DNA of 30,875 nt from a virus, in the IMG/VR virus record IMGVR_UViG_3300010331_000031, positions 1-30,875 of that record. One strand, given 5' to 3'. Positions 1-6,187 of the stretch are shown one piece after another; within the stretch, counting starts at the first letter, position 1; the number at the start of each line of letters is the position of its first letter. The notes beneath the pieces were generated by a model, which was given only the letters and a program-made list of their open reading frames with translations, was not told the DNA's origin and did no database searches. A program made the translations under genes and the position numbers.

Positions 1-1
1 A

Positions 2-799
2 AATGGCGAAGGCAAGTTCGTTACTGCTTCTAAAGCATTTGTAGAACTAGACCTAGCTATTTGTTACCTAGAAGAACAACACCGAGCTGAGGACGCTGAA
101 TTAACAGACATTCTCAACTCAATGAGGGCTGGCACATTAAAGATGAAGCACCTCAGATGGCTACAGGCTCGTTTAGGGAAGAAACCGAAAGGTCCAATCA
201 CTAAGTTATACACTCTTAACAGGGACGTAGAACAAGAAAATGAAGCACAATTATCAAAGTTAAAGGGAGATACTCACTACTTTCTTAGGACTAGCAAAGC
301 AAGGAACCGAATGGAGCTTAACCGGCTTCAGGAGAACGTCCTTGCCCCTGAAATCCTAAAGTTGAAGGTAGGAGCACTCGTGATGACTGTTAAAAATGAC
401 TCTATGAGACGATGGGTAAATGGAAGCATTGGAACGGTAATACGTTTTGGTGTTGGTGGTTTACCTGTTGTCCAGTTCCAAAGCGGAGGAGTTCATGGTA
501 TCGGTCCAGAAGAATGGGAACATACTAGTGGAGGGGCGAGTCTATCGCAGATTCCTCTCCGTCTAGCATACGCTATCACAGTTCACAAGTCTCAGGGTAT
601 GACCCTTGACAGTGCAGAAATAGATTTAAGTAATGCATTCGTAGGAGGTATGGGTTATGTTGCATTAAGTCGAGTTCGCTCGCTACACACTCTGTATTTG
701 CTTGGCATTAATCGTCGGACGTTCCAAGTAAGTGCAGAGGCACAAAGAATAGACAAAAAGTTCCGAGAAAAGACACAGGAACTATTGACAAAAAGTTAA
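2..799 (+). CDS. Pif1/RecD-like DNA helicase, C-terminal part (5' truncated by window)
   Basis: The reading frame is open from base 2, so the gene starts outside the window and 265 C-terminal residues are visible. The first residues contain an LEEQHR...LTDILNSMRAG stretch typical of Pif1/Dda-type helicases. Further on is the UvrD_C_2-like end of a superfamily 1B helicase: a PLRLAYAITVHKSQGMTLD segment (motif V region) followed by GMGYVALSRVRS (motif VI with the arginine finger). The Walker A and B motifs must lie upstream, out of view. Family knowledge: an ATP-dependent 5'-3' DNA helicase used in phage replication or recombination. Here it precedes a RecB-type exonuclease and an SSB-like gene, which fits a replication/recombination block. 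The last codons overlap the -35 box of the next promoter. Confidence 0.9.
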   Translation, partial: NGEGKFVTASKAFVELDLAICYLEEQHRAEDAELTDILNSMRAGTLKMKHLRWLQARLGKKPKGPITKLYTLNRDVEQENEAQLSKLKGDTHYFLRTSKARNRMELNRLQENVLAPEILKLKVGALVMTVKNDSMRRWVNGSIGTVIRFGVGGLPVVQFQSGGVHGIGPEEWEHTSGGASLSQIPLRLAYAITVHKSQGMTLDSAEIDLSNAFVGGMGYVALSRVRSLHTLYLLGINRRTFQVSAEAQRIDKKFREKTQELLTKS

Positions 800-813
800 T
801 CGTGTGCTACAAT
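785..813 (+). promoter_or_regulatory. Sigma-70 promoter of the exonuclease operon
   Basis: TTGACA (785-790), a 17-base spacer and TACAAT (808-813), with a TGC extended -10 at 805-807. The -35 box lies in the end of the helicase gene. The start site is predicted near 820, leaving a leader of about 60 bases before the ATG at 883. Confidence 0.75.
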
Positions 814-882
814 GGTAACATAGTCAGAGATGACGGTGGTTCATTAACAATTTGGCAATATTATCCTTAAGAAAGGAAAAAT

Positions 883-1818
883 ATGAGTGAATTAATAACA
901 GTAAAACTTACTGGTGTAATTCCAACAGCACAATATGCAAACCTCCAACCAGAGATTGAGGCTCAGGGAAAAAGTTATGAAGAAGCCCAAGAGTTAGCTC
1001 TTTCTCGTATGACGGAGATTTGGAATCGTGTCTGTGAACCAGGAAAAGAACTTAAGGTTGCCCAACCTGTAGGAAACAATGTGCCGACTGAGAAAATTAG
1101 TTATGAAAAGTTGTTCTCTAAGCTAACAGGCGTTGAAGTCCTATTTGATAAGGTAGCCCATAAGTATATTACTCCTGATGGCAAAGACTATCTAAGTGGT
1201 AGTGTATTTGCAGGACGTTACAAGAGTAAGTTCGATAGCGACGCTATCAGTAAATCATTCGCAAAGAAGCATGACGTTCCCCAAAAAGATATCCAAGATA
1301 TGTGGTCTCTTAATGGCGACGTTTCCGCAACCTTGGGGACAGCAGTCCATAATGCTCTAGAGCTTTATGGCAAGTACCTACAGCTGTCCTTGCACACTAA
1401 GGGTACTAATGAGTCCGCTCTCACTAAAAACGGGATTCTCCAACCTATTGTGGAAGCTTTCTACAAGGGACGAGAGGATGAAAAAGCTGGTTACGAGGTG
1501 TTCGTAGCCGATGAGACACACGGTTTGTGTGGCTTCATTGATAGATTACTAATCGTGGACGAGAAGAAGAAAATCTGTCGAGTTCAGGATTATAAAACTA
1601 ACCACACCATTAACAAGCCAGAAACCATCAAAGCTCCGTTTAAGGGACAAGTTCCAAACACTACATTAGGCTCTTATTGGTTGCAGTTAAGCTTTTACGC
1701 TTACATCTTGCAACTTCACGGCTGGACAGTAGAGGGACTAGACATCTTTAACTGGGAAGACAATGAGTGGAAGCTTTACATGAACGATGTCATTGACATT
1801 AGTTCAGAAATAAAATAG
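883..1818 (+). CDS. RecB/Cas4-family PD-(D/E)XK exonuclease
   Basis: A 311-residue protein with the full RecB-type nuclease signature. GTAVHNALE has His156, CGFIDRLL has Asp220, VQDYKT has Asp236 and Lys238, and QLSFY supplies the downstream Gln268-xxx-Tyr272 motif. The family degrades DNA ends with Mg2+ and in phages usually makes 3' single strands for recombination or replication. The N-terminal 130 residues are unassigned and may bind DNA or a partner. It starts at an ATG behind GAAAGGA and has its own promoter at 785. A putative SSB gene follows after 14 bases in the same operon, as expected for a recombination pair. Confidence 0.88.
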   Translation: MSELITVKLTGVIPTAQYANLQPEIEAQGKSYEEAQELALSRMTEIWNRVCEPGKELKVAQPVGNNVPTEKISYEKLFSKLTGVEVLFDKVAHKYITPDGKDYLSGSVFAGRYKSKFDSDAISKSFAKKHDVPQKDIQDMWSLNGDVSATLGTAVHNALELYGKYLQLSLHTKGTNESALTKNGILQPIVEAFYKGREDEKAGYEVFVADETHGLCGFIDRLLIVDEKKKICRVQDYKTNHTINKPETIKAPFKGQVPNTTLGSYWLQLSFYAYILQLHGWTVEGLDIFNWEDNEWKLYMNDVIDISSEIK

Positions 1819-1832
1819 GAAGGAGAACAATA

Positions 1833-2243
1833 GTGCAAGATAAAGACTATAAGATTATCTCTGTAGACCCTCGGGCTGCCTATGATACACAGTACGGTAC
1901 AATGCAACCATATGCCCTCAAGCTTGAAGGTGTAGAAGGCTTTGTACAACTAAGTCAGAAGCCAGAGACAGACGCTCCTTATGTAGGTCAGACCCTACAC
2001 GGTCATACCTTTGAGCAAAATGGTCCACATGGTCCTTTCCTCAAGTTCAAGAAAGTAAACCCCGAATATGCAGGCAATGAAACAGCTTCCAAACCTGAAT
2101 CATCTGCTGACAGTGGGCGTGTCTTAGAACTCTTAGAGGCTATTGCTATTGCAGTCGATGCAGATGTAGCACCTAAGAAAGACACTATACTAGAAGACAT
2201 TGAGGATGGTGCACCAATCGACCTCAGTGAAATACCATTCTAA
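1833..2243 (+). CDS. Putative single-stranded DNA-binding protein
   Basis: A 136-residue protein starting at GTG behind a strong GGAAGGAG. The first 80 or so residues are predicted beta-rich, with glycine and aromatic spacing compatible with an OB fold. The remainder is acidic and low-complexity, and the protein ends in PIDLSEIPF, closely resembling the conserved C-terminal tip of bacterial SSB (acidic residues then I-P-F), which recruits exonucleases, helicases and other partners. Its position between a RecB-type exonuclease and other DNA genes agrees. The OB fold itself is inferred, not seen by motif. An alternative is another small recombination-mediator protein. Confidence 0.6.
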   Translation: MQDKDYKIISVDPRAAYDTQYGTMQPYALKLEGVEGFVQLSQKPETDAPYVGQTLHGHTFEQNGPHGPFLKFKKVNPEYAGNETASKPESSADSGRVLELLEAIAIAVDADVAPKKDTILEDIEDGAPIDLSEIPF

Positions 2244-2257
2244 GAAAGTAGGAGTAG

Positions 2258-2683
2258 ATGAACCAGAACGCAATCATAGAAGCCCTTGAAGCTGAAATTC
2301 AAAAACTAAACGAACACGCTATAGACGAGTTTTCTGGTGATACCCTTACAAGAATTGGTGTACGCCTAGCGGCTTACAAAGCAGGGCTTGGTAATTACGT
2401 TGCCAACGCTAAGACCGAGGCTCTGCGAGCTGAAAAGGCATTCACAGAGGCAAAAGCCAAAGGATACCTCAAACTGAGGGATGACGGTAAAACGCAAGGA
2501 GACGCTGAACAGCTCCGAGTATTAGAAGCGTCGGCTGAGTACGATGTGCTCATTACCGCTAAACAAGCAGAGAATAAGCTCGTAGGGCTTTCGTACAACA
2601 TCTCTGACTTGATTGACGCAGTAAAGAGTCGAGTCATTCATCAACAGATGGAGTTAAAGGAATCAACATCCTTTAATGGGTAA
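2258..2683 (+). CDS. Hypothetical alpha-helical protein in the DNA-processing operon
   Basis: A 141-residue, almost entirely helical protein with heptad-like stretches, rich in Ala, Glu, Lys and Leu. It is preceded by AGTAGGAG and follows the SSB-like gene after 14 bases. No catalytic or metal-binding motif is visible. Its length, charge pattern and operon position suggest a coiled-coil accessory or DNA-binding partner of the recombination genes, but no family is recognised. The stop codon overlaps the start of the next gene. Confidence 0.75.
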   Translation: MNQNAIIEALEAEIQKLNEHAIDEFSGDTLTRIGVRLAAYKAGLGNYVANAKTEALRAEKAFTEAKAKGYLKLRDDGKTQGDAEQLRVLEASAEYDVLITAKQAENKLVGLSYNISDLIDAVKSRVIHQQMELKESTSFNG

Positions 2684-2909
2684 CGCTACCAAAGGCTTTG
2701 CCTCAAACTCAGAAGCACAACAAAAGTATGTATCTGCTAAAGGAGGACGAATTAAAGTCCCCAAAGGTCTGAAAAAGATGACCCAGGAGAAAGCACGAGA
2801 AATACAAAGGTTGGGTGGCTTGAGACGACAACAACAACTAAAGGAGAATAAGAATGTCAAAGATTCTATACCCAGTGGGAACGCAAGTTACCCTACGGAA
2901 GTTTCCTGA
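2676..2909 (+). CDS. KGG-motif (YciG/Con-10-like) small basic protein
   Basis: A 77-residue basic protein. Residues 6-50 contain KGFAS...AQQKYVSAKGGR...TQEKAREIQRLGGLR, which follows the two-block pattern of the stress-induced KGG family (YciG/Con-10), where KGFAS, SKGG, EEAR and GRKGG are conserved. Its biochemical role is poorly known; a DNA-binding or stress-related function is often suggested. The start overlaps the end of the upstream gene by 8 bases. The last 56 bases overlap the next gene in another frame, so the C-terminal tail after about residue 58 is constrained by that overlap. Family placement is by pattern only. Confidence 0.65.
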   Translation: MGNATKGFASNSEAQQKYVSAKGGRIKVPKGLKKMTQEKAREIQRLGGLRRQQQLKENKNVKDSIPSGNASYPTEVS

Positions 2910-3315
2910 AGCTGGTACATTTGAAGTTACAGAATACATTAAGGGTTCAAAGTTCCCTTACCGTGTAGAAAATGACTCAGGTGACGAAGGCTTCAGTGGA
3001 AAGAGCAAGTTCTCAGTGAAAGGTCTGAAACGGTATAACCCGACACAGGCTAAAGTTACACAGGCAGTTTCGACACCTGATGTTCCATCACGAGTAACAG
3101 TTCCAGAAACAAAAAGCTGTAACAATTGTTACACAAGTGAAGAAGTTGATGTCTTAATGGCACAACAGTACGAAGACCTACTTAGCCTTGTCGCAACAGT
3201 CGATAAGGTAGCATACGAGGCTTTCCAAAAGTCTAACCGTATCGCTCAAGTAGTAGACACGAATTTCTGCCGTGTATCAAAGCAGTTCAAAACACTAAAC
3301 CATGATGACGACTAG
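2854..3315 (+). CDS. Hypothetical protein with beta-rich N-terminus
   Basis: A 153-residue protein starting at ATG behind AAAGGAGAATAAGA. Residues 5-60 alternate hydrophobic and charged residues with glycines and look like a small SH3-like or KOW-like barrel. The middle is Pro/Thr-rich and the last 55 residues are helical and acidic, ending in DDD. A CNNC pair near residue 90 could bind metal or form a disulfide, but only two cysteines are clustered. No family is recognised. It belongs to the same tightly packed operon. Confidence 0.7.
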   Translation: MSKILYPVGTQVTLRKFPEAGTFEVTEYIKGSKFPYRVENDSGDEGFSGKSKFSVKGLKRYNPTQAKVTQAVSTPDVPSRVTVPETKSCNNCYTSEEVDVLMAQQYEDLLSLVATVDKVAYEAFQKSNRIAQVVDTNFCRVSKQFKTLNHDDD

Positions 3316-3340
3316 TCAATCAGAAAAGGAATTAAACAAT

Positions 3341-3541
3341 ATGACAACTATCCGAGAAAAAATCCGTTACGCAACACTAGCTAAAGACGAACGAATCCTT
3401 CGTGAATCAGGAGTTCTTAGCGACTCAGGTAACTTGACCGATGTAGGTCGCCGTGTCCTTGCAGACGTACTGTTTGCAGACAAAGCTAACCGTGACGCTA
3501 TCGTCAAGTTAGTTGAAGCAACACTCCCAAAAGAGAAATAG
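3341..3541 (+). CDS. Hypothetical 66-residue protein
   Basis: The start at 3341 is preferred because AAAAGGA lies 8-10 bases upstream. An in-frame ATG at 3302 would add 13 residues and overlap the previous gene by 14 bases. The protein is helical, with SGVLSDSGNLTDVGRRVLADVLF in the centre, reminiscent of small phage helical proteins that begin a helix after a Leu-Thr-x-x-Gly-Arg turn. No function can be assigned. Confidence 0.65.
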   Translation: MTTIREKIRYATLAKDERILRESGVLSDSGNLTDVGRRVLADVLFADKANRDAIVKLVEATLPKEK

Positions 3542-3629
3542 TCAGATACCAGTACATTCAGCTTTGGCAACGTGTAACACTAATCTTTAGTAGTTTACTT
3601 GTCCTAGCAGGTATTGTATCATTAGTTCT

Positions 3630-3911
3630 ATGGGTAAACGTACTAACGAATGGCTAAAAGTGCGTCGGGAATGGGTTCGAGAGAATCCACCCGACCACCA
3701 AGGTTATTATATCTGTGGAATATGTGCTCTACCAGTTCACTTCTCTGATATGGAAGTTGACCACGTAGTAGGACGGTTGGGGAGGAACCTTGTCGATAAA
3801 GAAAACCTCCAACCGACTCACGTATTATGCAACCGTAAAAAGGGAAGCAAAAAACAAAAGCCAAAAGTGTCGTTAACCGAGTACGCTTTTCGTAGAACGC
3901 TAGACTTGTAG
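3630..3911 (+). CDS. HNH endonuclease
   Basis: A 93-residue protein carrying a compact HNH (beta-beta-alpha metal) nuclease. Visible elements are the first zinc knuckle Cys29-x-x-Cys32, the catalytic pair Asp44-His45, Asn59, His64 and Cys67-Asn68 followed by the typical KKGS. The family cleaves DNA with a divalent metal. Small free-standing HNH proteins in phages act in packaging, as homing nucleases, or in host DNA breakdown. This one lies in the early block far from the terminase, so a packaging role is less certain. No clear ribosome site precedes the ATG. Confidence 0.85.
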   Translation: MGKRTNEWLKVRREWVRENPPDHQGYYICGICALPVHFSDMEVDHVVGRLGRNLVDKENLQPTHVLCNRKKGSKKQKPKVSLTEYAFRRTLDL

Positions 3912-3931
3912 AGAGTAATCCGTGAAACCTG

Positions 3932-3950
3932 CCTCATATCCATTATGAGG
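3932..3950 (+). promoter_or_regulatory. Hairpin next to the ribosome site of a tiny ORF
   Basis: A perfect 7-base-pair inverted repeat, CCTCATA (3932-3938) and TATGAGG (3944-3950), with loop TCCAT. Its 3' arm runs into the GGAGAGGAG ribosome-binding sequence (3949-3957) of the 25-codon ORF, so it could modulate initiation. There is no T-tract, so it is not an intrinsic terminator. Confidence 0.4.
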
Positions 3951-3964
3951 AGAGGAGTACTACA

Positions 3965-4042
3965 GTGTATTCCTTCGAGGTAGTGGGTAGAGAACCTGGG
4001 TTATTTTCAAGCGTGTATTATGAGACACCACTAAAAAGATAA
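3965..4042 (+). CDS. 25-residue mini-ORF
   Basis: A GTG start sits 7 bases after GGAGAGGAG, an excellent ribosome site, and the frame reads MYSFEVVGREPGLFSSVYYETPLKR before TAA. The stop merges with the AAGGAG site of the next mini-ORF. There is no similarity that I can name. Support comes from the ribosome site, the tight spacing and the absence of any other explanation for this intergenic stretch. It could be a small phage effector or only a coupling ORF for translation of its neighbours. Confidence 0.4.
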   Translation: MYSFEVVGREPGLFSSVYYETPLKR

Positions 4043-4052
4043 GGAGAACATT

Positions 4053-4136
4053 ATGTCAAAGATTAAACAACTAGTACCAGAGACCGTCAACGAGTTTGAC
4101 GAGCTAGATTTTGAGCAACATGCAGAGGCAATATAA
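4053..4136 (+). CDS. 27-residue acidic mini-ORF
   Basis: An ATG lies 7 bases after AAGGAG. The 27-residue product is acidic (net negative, with EFDELDFEQ in the centre) and its end overlaps the start of the endonuclease gene by 17 bases, suggesting translational coupling. No family is recognised. The good ribosome site makes translation likely; the function is unknown. Confidence 0.45.
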   Translation: MSKIKQLVPETVNEFDELDFEQHAEAI

Positions 4137-4491
4137 CGGTCCAACTACTAAAAAAGGTTGGTACACGAGTGGGGACAAAAAGTATTACTTAAAGTCCTCA
4201 TGGGAACTTAGCTACGCACAATACCTTGACTCAGAGCTAGTAAATGGTAAAATAGTTCAGTGGGAGTACGAACCTGACACGTTCTGGTTTGAAAGAATCA
4301 GGCGTGGTGTTCGCTCTTACACCCCTGATTTCAAGGTTAAACACCTTAATGGAGAGGTTGAATATCATGAAGTCAAGGGTTATCTCGATAGCAAATCAAA
4401 GACGAAATTAAACCGCATGAGGATTTACCATCCTGAAATACAGATGGTTCTCATAGATAGAGCGGTAATGAAATCGTTACGATTACTGTAG
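4120..4491 (+). CDS. PD-(D/E)XK nuclease, T7 endonuclease I-like resolvase
   Basis: A 123-residue nuclease from ATG 4120; an in-frame TTG at 4111 would add three residues. Glu29 (SSWE), Asp70 in YTPDF, and Glu84-Val-Lys86 in HEVKG form a PD-(D/E)XK site with the spacing of T7 endonuclease I, whose sequence also has a leading Glu, an FEYE strand, YTPDF and ETKG, then a HPEL-like stretch (here YHPEIQMVLID). T7 endonuclease I cuts Holliday junctions and branched replication intermediates before packaging. Smaller than T7 gp3 (149 residues), it lacks the C-terminal extension. Another branched-DNA or recombination nuclease of the same superfamily is possible. Confidence 0.75.
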   Translation: MQRQYNGPTTKKGWYTSGDKKYYLKSSWELSYAQYLDSELVNGKIVQWEYEPDTFWFERIRRGVRSYTPDFKVKHLNGEVEYHEVKGYLDSKSKTKLNRMRIYHPEIQMVLIDRAVMKSLRLL

Positions 4492-4546
4492 AGTTCTAAA
4501 TTAAAGGGAGAATTTTAAGTTGAGGTAATCCATACCTTGGCAAATT

Positions 4547-5308
4547 ATGAGTGACTTACTCACAACAATAACTGTGACAGCAGTAGCACCGTTCCTCTGG
4601 GGCAACTCATGGACACCAGTGTCACAACCATTATATCAGTCTACACAGACGAGTATAGTGGCTAAAAAAGAAGCCGAAGCACCTAAGAAGGAAGAAAAAG
4701 TCGAGGTCAAACAGGAAACTGTAGTACCCGAAACTCCAAAGGTAGTTACCTATGTAGTGCAAGAAGGCGACAATCTTACTGTCATAGCAGAGAAGTTCCA
4801 AATTAATTGGGTTCGTATCTGGCAAAAGAATGAACAGTTGCAAAACCAAGACCAATTAAATGTCGGTGATACTATCACAGTCCCTAGCACGGACGAGACA
4901 TTAGCTGAGAGGGGCTTAATAGCTCCTGTGAGCGTTCCTAGTACACAAAATGGGTCAGTAGCCACATCCACACAAACAAGCTCATACAGAGCTTCTGGTG
5001 GTGCTAACAGCTATGCCTATGGTTGGTGTACGTGGTGGGTAAAAGAGAAACGACCTGATATCGGCGGATATTGGGGTAATGCAGTAGGTTGGTACCAAGC
5101 AGCCATAAATGCTGGCTATAACGTAGGAAGTAATCCTGTAGCAGGTGCTATAGCTTACTCTCCTAGCGGTCCTTATGGACACGTAGCTTACGTGGAGTCC
5201 GTGAATGGGTCTACAGTAAATATATCTGAAATGGGATGGGGCTATCGAGCCAATACCACTCCTAATTACAGAACAGTACCTACTACATCTTTTATATACA
5301 TCTATTAA
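4547..5308 (+). CDS. LysM-CHAP peptidoglycan hydrolase
   Basis: A 253-residue protein. A hydrophobic N-terminus (about residues 4-19) may act as an anchor or uncleaved export signal. A Lys/Glu-rich linker (40-65), one LysM peptidoglycan-binding domain (about 68-113) and a C-terminal CHAP domain (about 153-253) follow. Catalytic candidates are Cys161 in WCTWW, His212 in YGHVAYV and Glu228 in ISEM. CHAP enzymes are amidases or endopeptidases of peptidoglycan. The CHAP sequence resembles those secreted by Saccharibacteria and Gram-positives. Tryptophan is unusually frequent (10 residues), and a tRNA-Trp gene follows downstream. It is separate from the lysis cassette with the amidase, so it may be a second lysin, an entry enzyme or an exported factor. 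The ribosome site is weak; the ATG is chosen because an in-frame TAA lies 18 bases upstream. Confidence 0.85.
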   Translation: MSDLLTTITVTAVAPFLWGNSWTPVSQPLYQSTQTSIVAKKEAEAPKKEEKVEVKQETVVPETPKVVTYVVQEGDNLTVIAEKFQINWVRIWQKNEQLQNQDQLNVGDTITVPSTDETLAERGLIAPVSVPSTQNGSVATSTQTSSYRASGGANSYAYGWCTWWVKEKRPDIGGYWGNAVGWYQAAINAGYNVGSNPVAGAIAYSPSGPYGHVAYVESVNGSTVNISEMGWGYRANTTPNYRTVPTTSFIYIY

Positions 5309-5550
5309 CGCATAGGTTGCCTACTCACCTTAAGCAGTAGGGCAAGGTGGCGAGTACCCTAAAGGTATGAGCCATCAACATATGTTCACACTTCGGCTGG
5401 TTGCGACAGCACGTTGCTTACATACCGACTAGTACTTGGAGTTTGTAAGTAGAATCAACGACTCAAGAAGCGAGACTTGAGAGGTGTACACCTAATCATT
5501 CACTTGAGCAGTTTTCGGCTGGTTTCTGTCCAAAAAACCTTCCTTCATGT
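5309..5550 (+). ncRNA. Candidate structured RNA between the lysin and tRNA-Trp
   Basis: This 242-base stretch has no convincing gene but many complementary segments. Hairpin A pairs 5319-5325 with 5336-5343. Its loop (5326-5331) is complementary to 5344-5349, and an alternative hairpin B pairs 5322-5331 with 5344-5348 plus 5352-5356, so A and B exclude each other. Further on, 5412-5422 pairs with 5444-5449 and 5456-5460 (11 pairs with a 6-base bulge), 5462-5467 pairs with 5476-5481, and 5482-5493 is a perfect 12-base palindrome. TTCGGCTGGTT occurs twice (5392-5402 and 5514-5524). No promoter is evident, so it is probably transcribed with the lysin gene. I do not recognise a known RNA family. 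Confidence 0.45.
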
Positions 5551-5624
5551 ACAGAATTGGTCTAATGGTAAGACAAGAGATTCCAAACCTCTTAACAGCA
5601 GTTCGATTCTGTTATTCTGTGCCA
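5551..5624 (+). tRNA. tRNA-Trp (anticodon CCA)
   Basis: A full cloverleaf can be drawn. The acceptor stem 5551-5557 pairs perfectly with 5614-5620, followed by discriminator G5621 and an encoded CCA (5622-5624). The D stem is GTCT 5560-5563 with AGAC 5571-5574 and a GG in the loop. The anticodon stem is 5576-5580 with 5588-5592 (one A-C mismatch at the loop end), with loop TTCCAAA placing anticodon CCA at 5583-5585. The T stem is 5597-5601 with 5609-5613 around TTCGATT. The anticodon reads UGG. It is the only tRNA visible here. Confidence 0.93.
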
Positions 5625-5702
5625 TATTCCTAGTCATAAGCTTTCTTTCATCCTTTCAAAGTTTGTGGCTGGGAATATCATCATAACTTCGGTTGTGGTG
5701 AT
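5625..5702 (+). other. Stem-loops downstream of tRNA-Trp
   Basis: ATATTCC and GGAATAT, about 40 bases apart just after the tRNA, form a 7-pair stem. Immediately after comes an 11-pair hairpin with a UUCG tetraloop: 5677-5687 pairs with 5692-5702, loop 5688-5691, with three G-U pairs. There is no T-tract, so this is not a terminator. It may define the 3' end of the tRNA precursor or belong to the same structured transcript as 5309-5550. Confidence 0.5.
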
Positions 5703-5742
5703 AGTACCTTAAACCCCCTTATACCCCCTATTCTAAATAAAG

Positions 5743-5772
5743 ACCCTCTACTTAATTGTAGGGGGTTCTTTT
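5743..5772 (+). terminator. Intrinsic terminator after the tRNA region
   Basis: A 9-pair stem, ACCCTCTAC (5743-5751) with GTAGGGGGT (5758-5766), loop TTAATT, followed by TCTTTT. It should end the long plus-strand early transcript. Confidence 0.9.
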
Positions 5773-5794
5773 AACTTTGCACGGAAGGAGATTC

Positions 5795-6187
5795 ATGCTA
5801 AAGCTATATCACAGAGAATTAGGTTTTCCAATAACCTTTAAATATCCATCTACAAAAGTAGAACTTAGTTGGAGTAAACATGCCCATCGCCAAGCAGAGG
5901 TAGATAGGTATGGTTATATTTCTAAGATGAAAACACTTCATACAGACGACTATATACCCATTGAGATAGAATATGACTTAGAGAAATCTAAGCCAATCAA
6001 AATGCTACTCAGGAGTAAGTTCGAGGTACACGGTTGTAACATAGTTATAGCTGTTATGCCATCTACTAAAGGTGCTACCAAGGCTTTCATTAAGACAGTC
6101 TGGTATAACCGTGTAAATGATACGCATAAAACACTTGACCCAAGTAAGTACGATGTGCCTGCTTTCAAATTGAAGCTTGACAAATAG
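5795..6187 (+). CDS. Putative RelE-fold/DUF4258-like protein
   Basis: A 130-residue protein starting at ATG 5795, which has GGAAGGAG 5-12 bases upstream; an in-frame TTG at 5777 would include that ribosome site and is unlikely. Visible elements are a SWSKHAHRQAEVDRYG helix and a late FIKTVWYN...DTHKTLDPSKY segment, a pattern shared by small phage proteins related to the DUF4258/RelE-like fold. Members of that fold include mRNA-cutting toxins, but catalytic residues cannot be assigned here and no antitoxin gene is adjacent. It is the last plus-strand gene before the convergent terminator, and its final codons contain the -35 box of the next promoter. Confidence 0.6.
   Translation: MLKLYHRELGFPITFKYPSTKVELSWSKHAHRQAEVDRYGYISKMKTLHTDDYIPIEIEYDLEKSKPIKMLLRSKFEVHGCNIVIAVMPSTKGATKAFIKTVWYNRVNDTHKTLDPSKYDVPAFKLKLDK

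Noticed and set aside
3517-3653. Open frame with one hydrophobic helix between the 66-residue gene and the HNH gene
   Set aside because: It reads a plausible membrane segment but has no ATG, GTG or TTG in frame and no ribosome site, and its end overlaps the HNH gene. Only ATT or ATA starts would be possible.
5319-5349. H-type pseudoknot at the start of the structured region
   Set aside because: Loop and downstream segment are complementary, but the connecting loops would be of zero length, so the full pseudoknot is sterically unlikely; two alternative hairpins fit better.
5521-5539. Terminator before the tRNA (GGTTT...AAACC)
   Set aside because: Only five A/T-rich pairs and no T-tract; it would also separate the tRNA from its only likely transcript.
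5477-5686. 69-codon plus-strand open frame across the tRNA
   Set aside because: It runs through the complete tRNA-Trp and its flanking stems and has no ribosome site.
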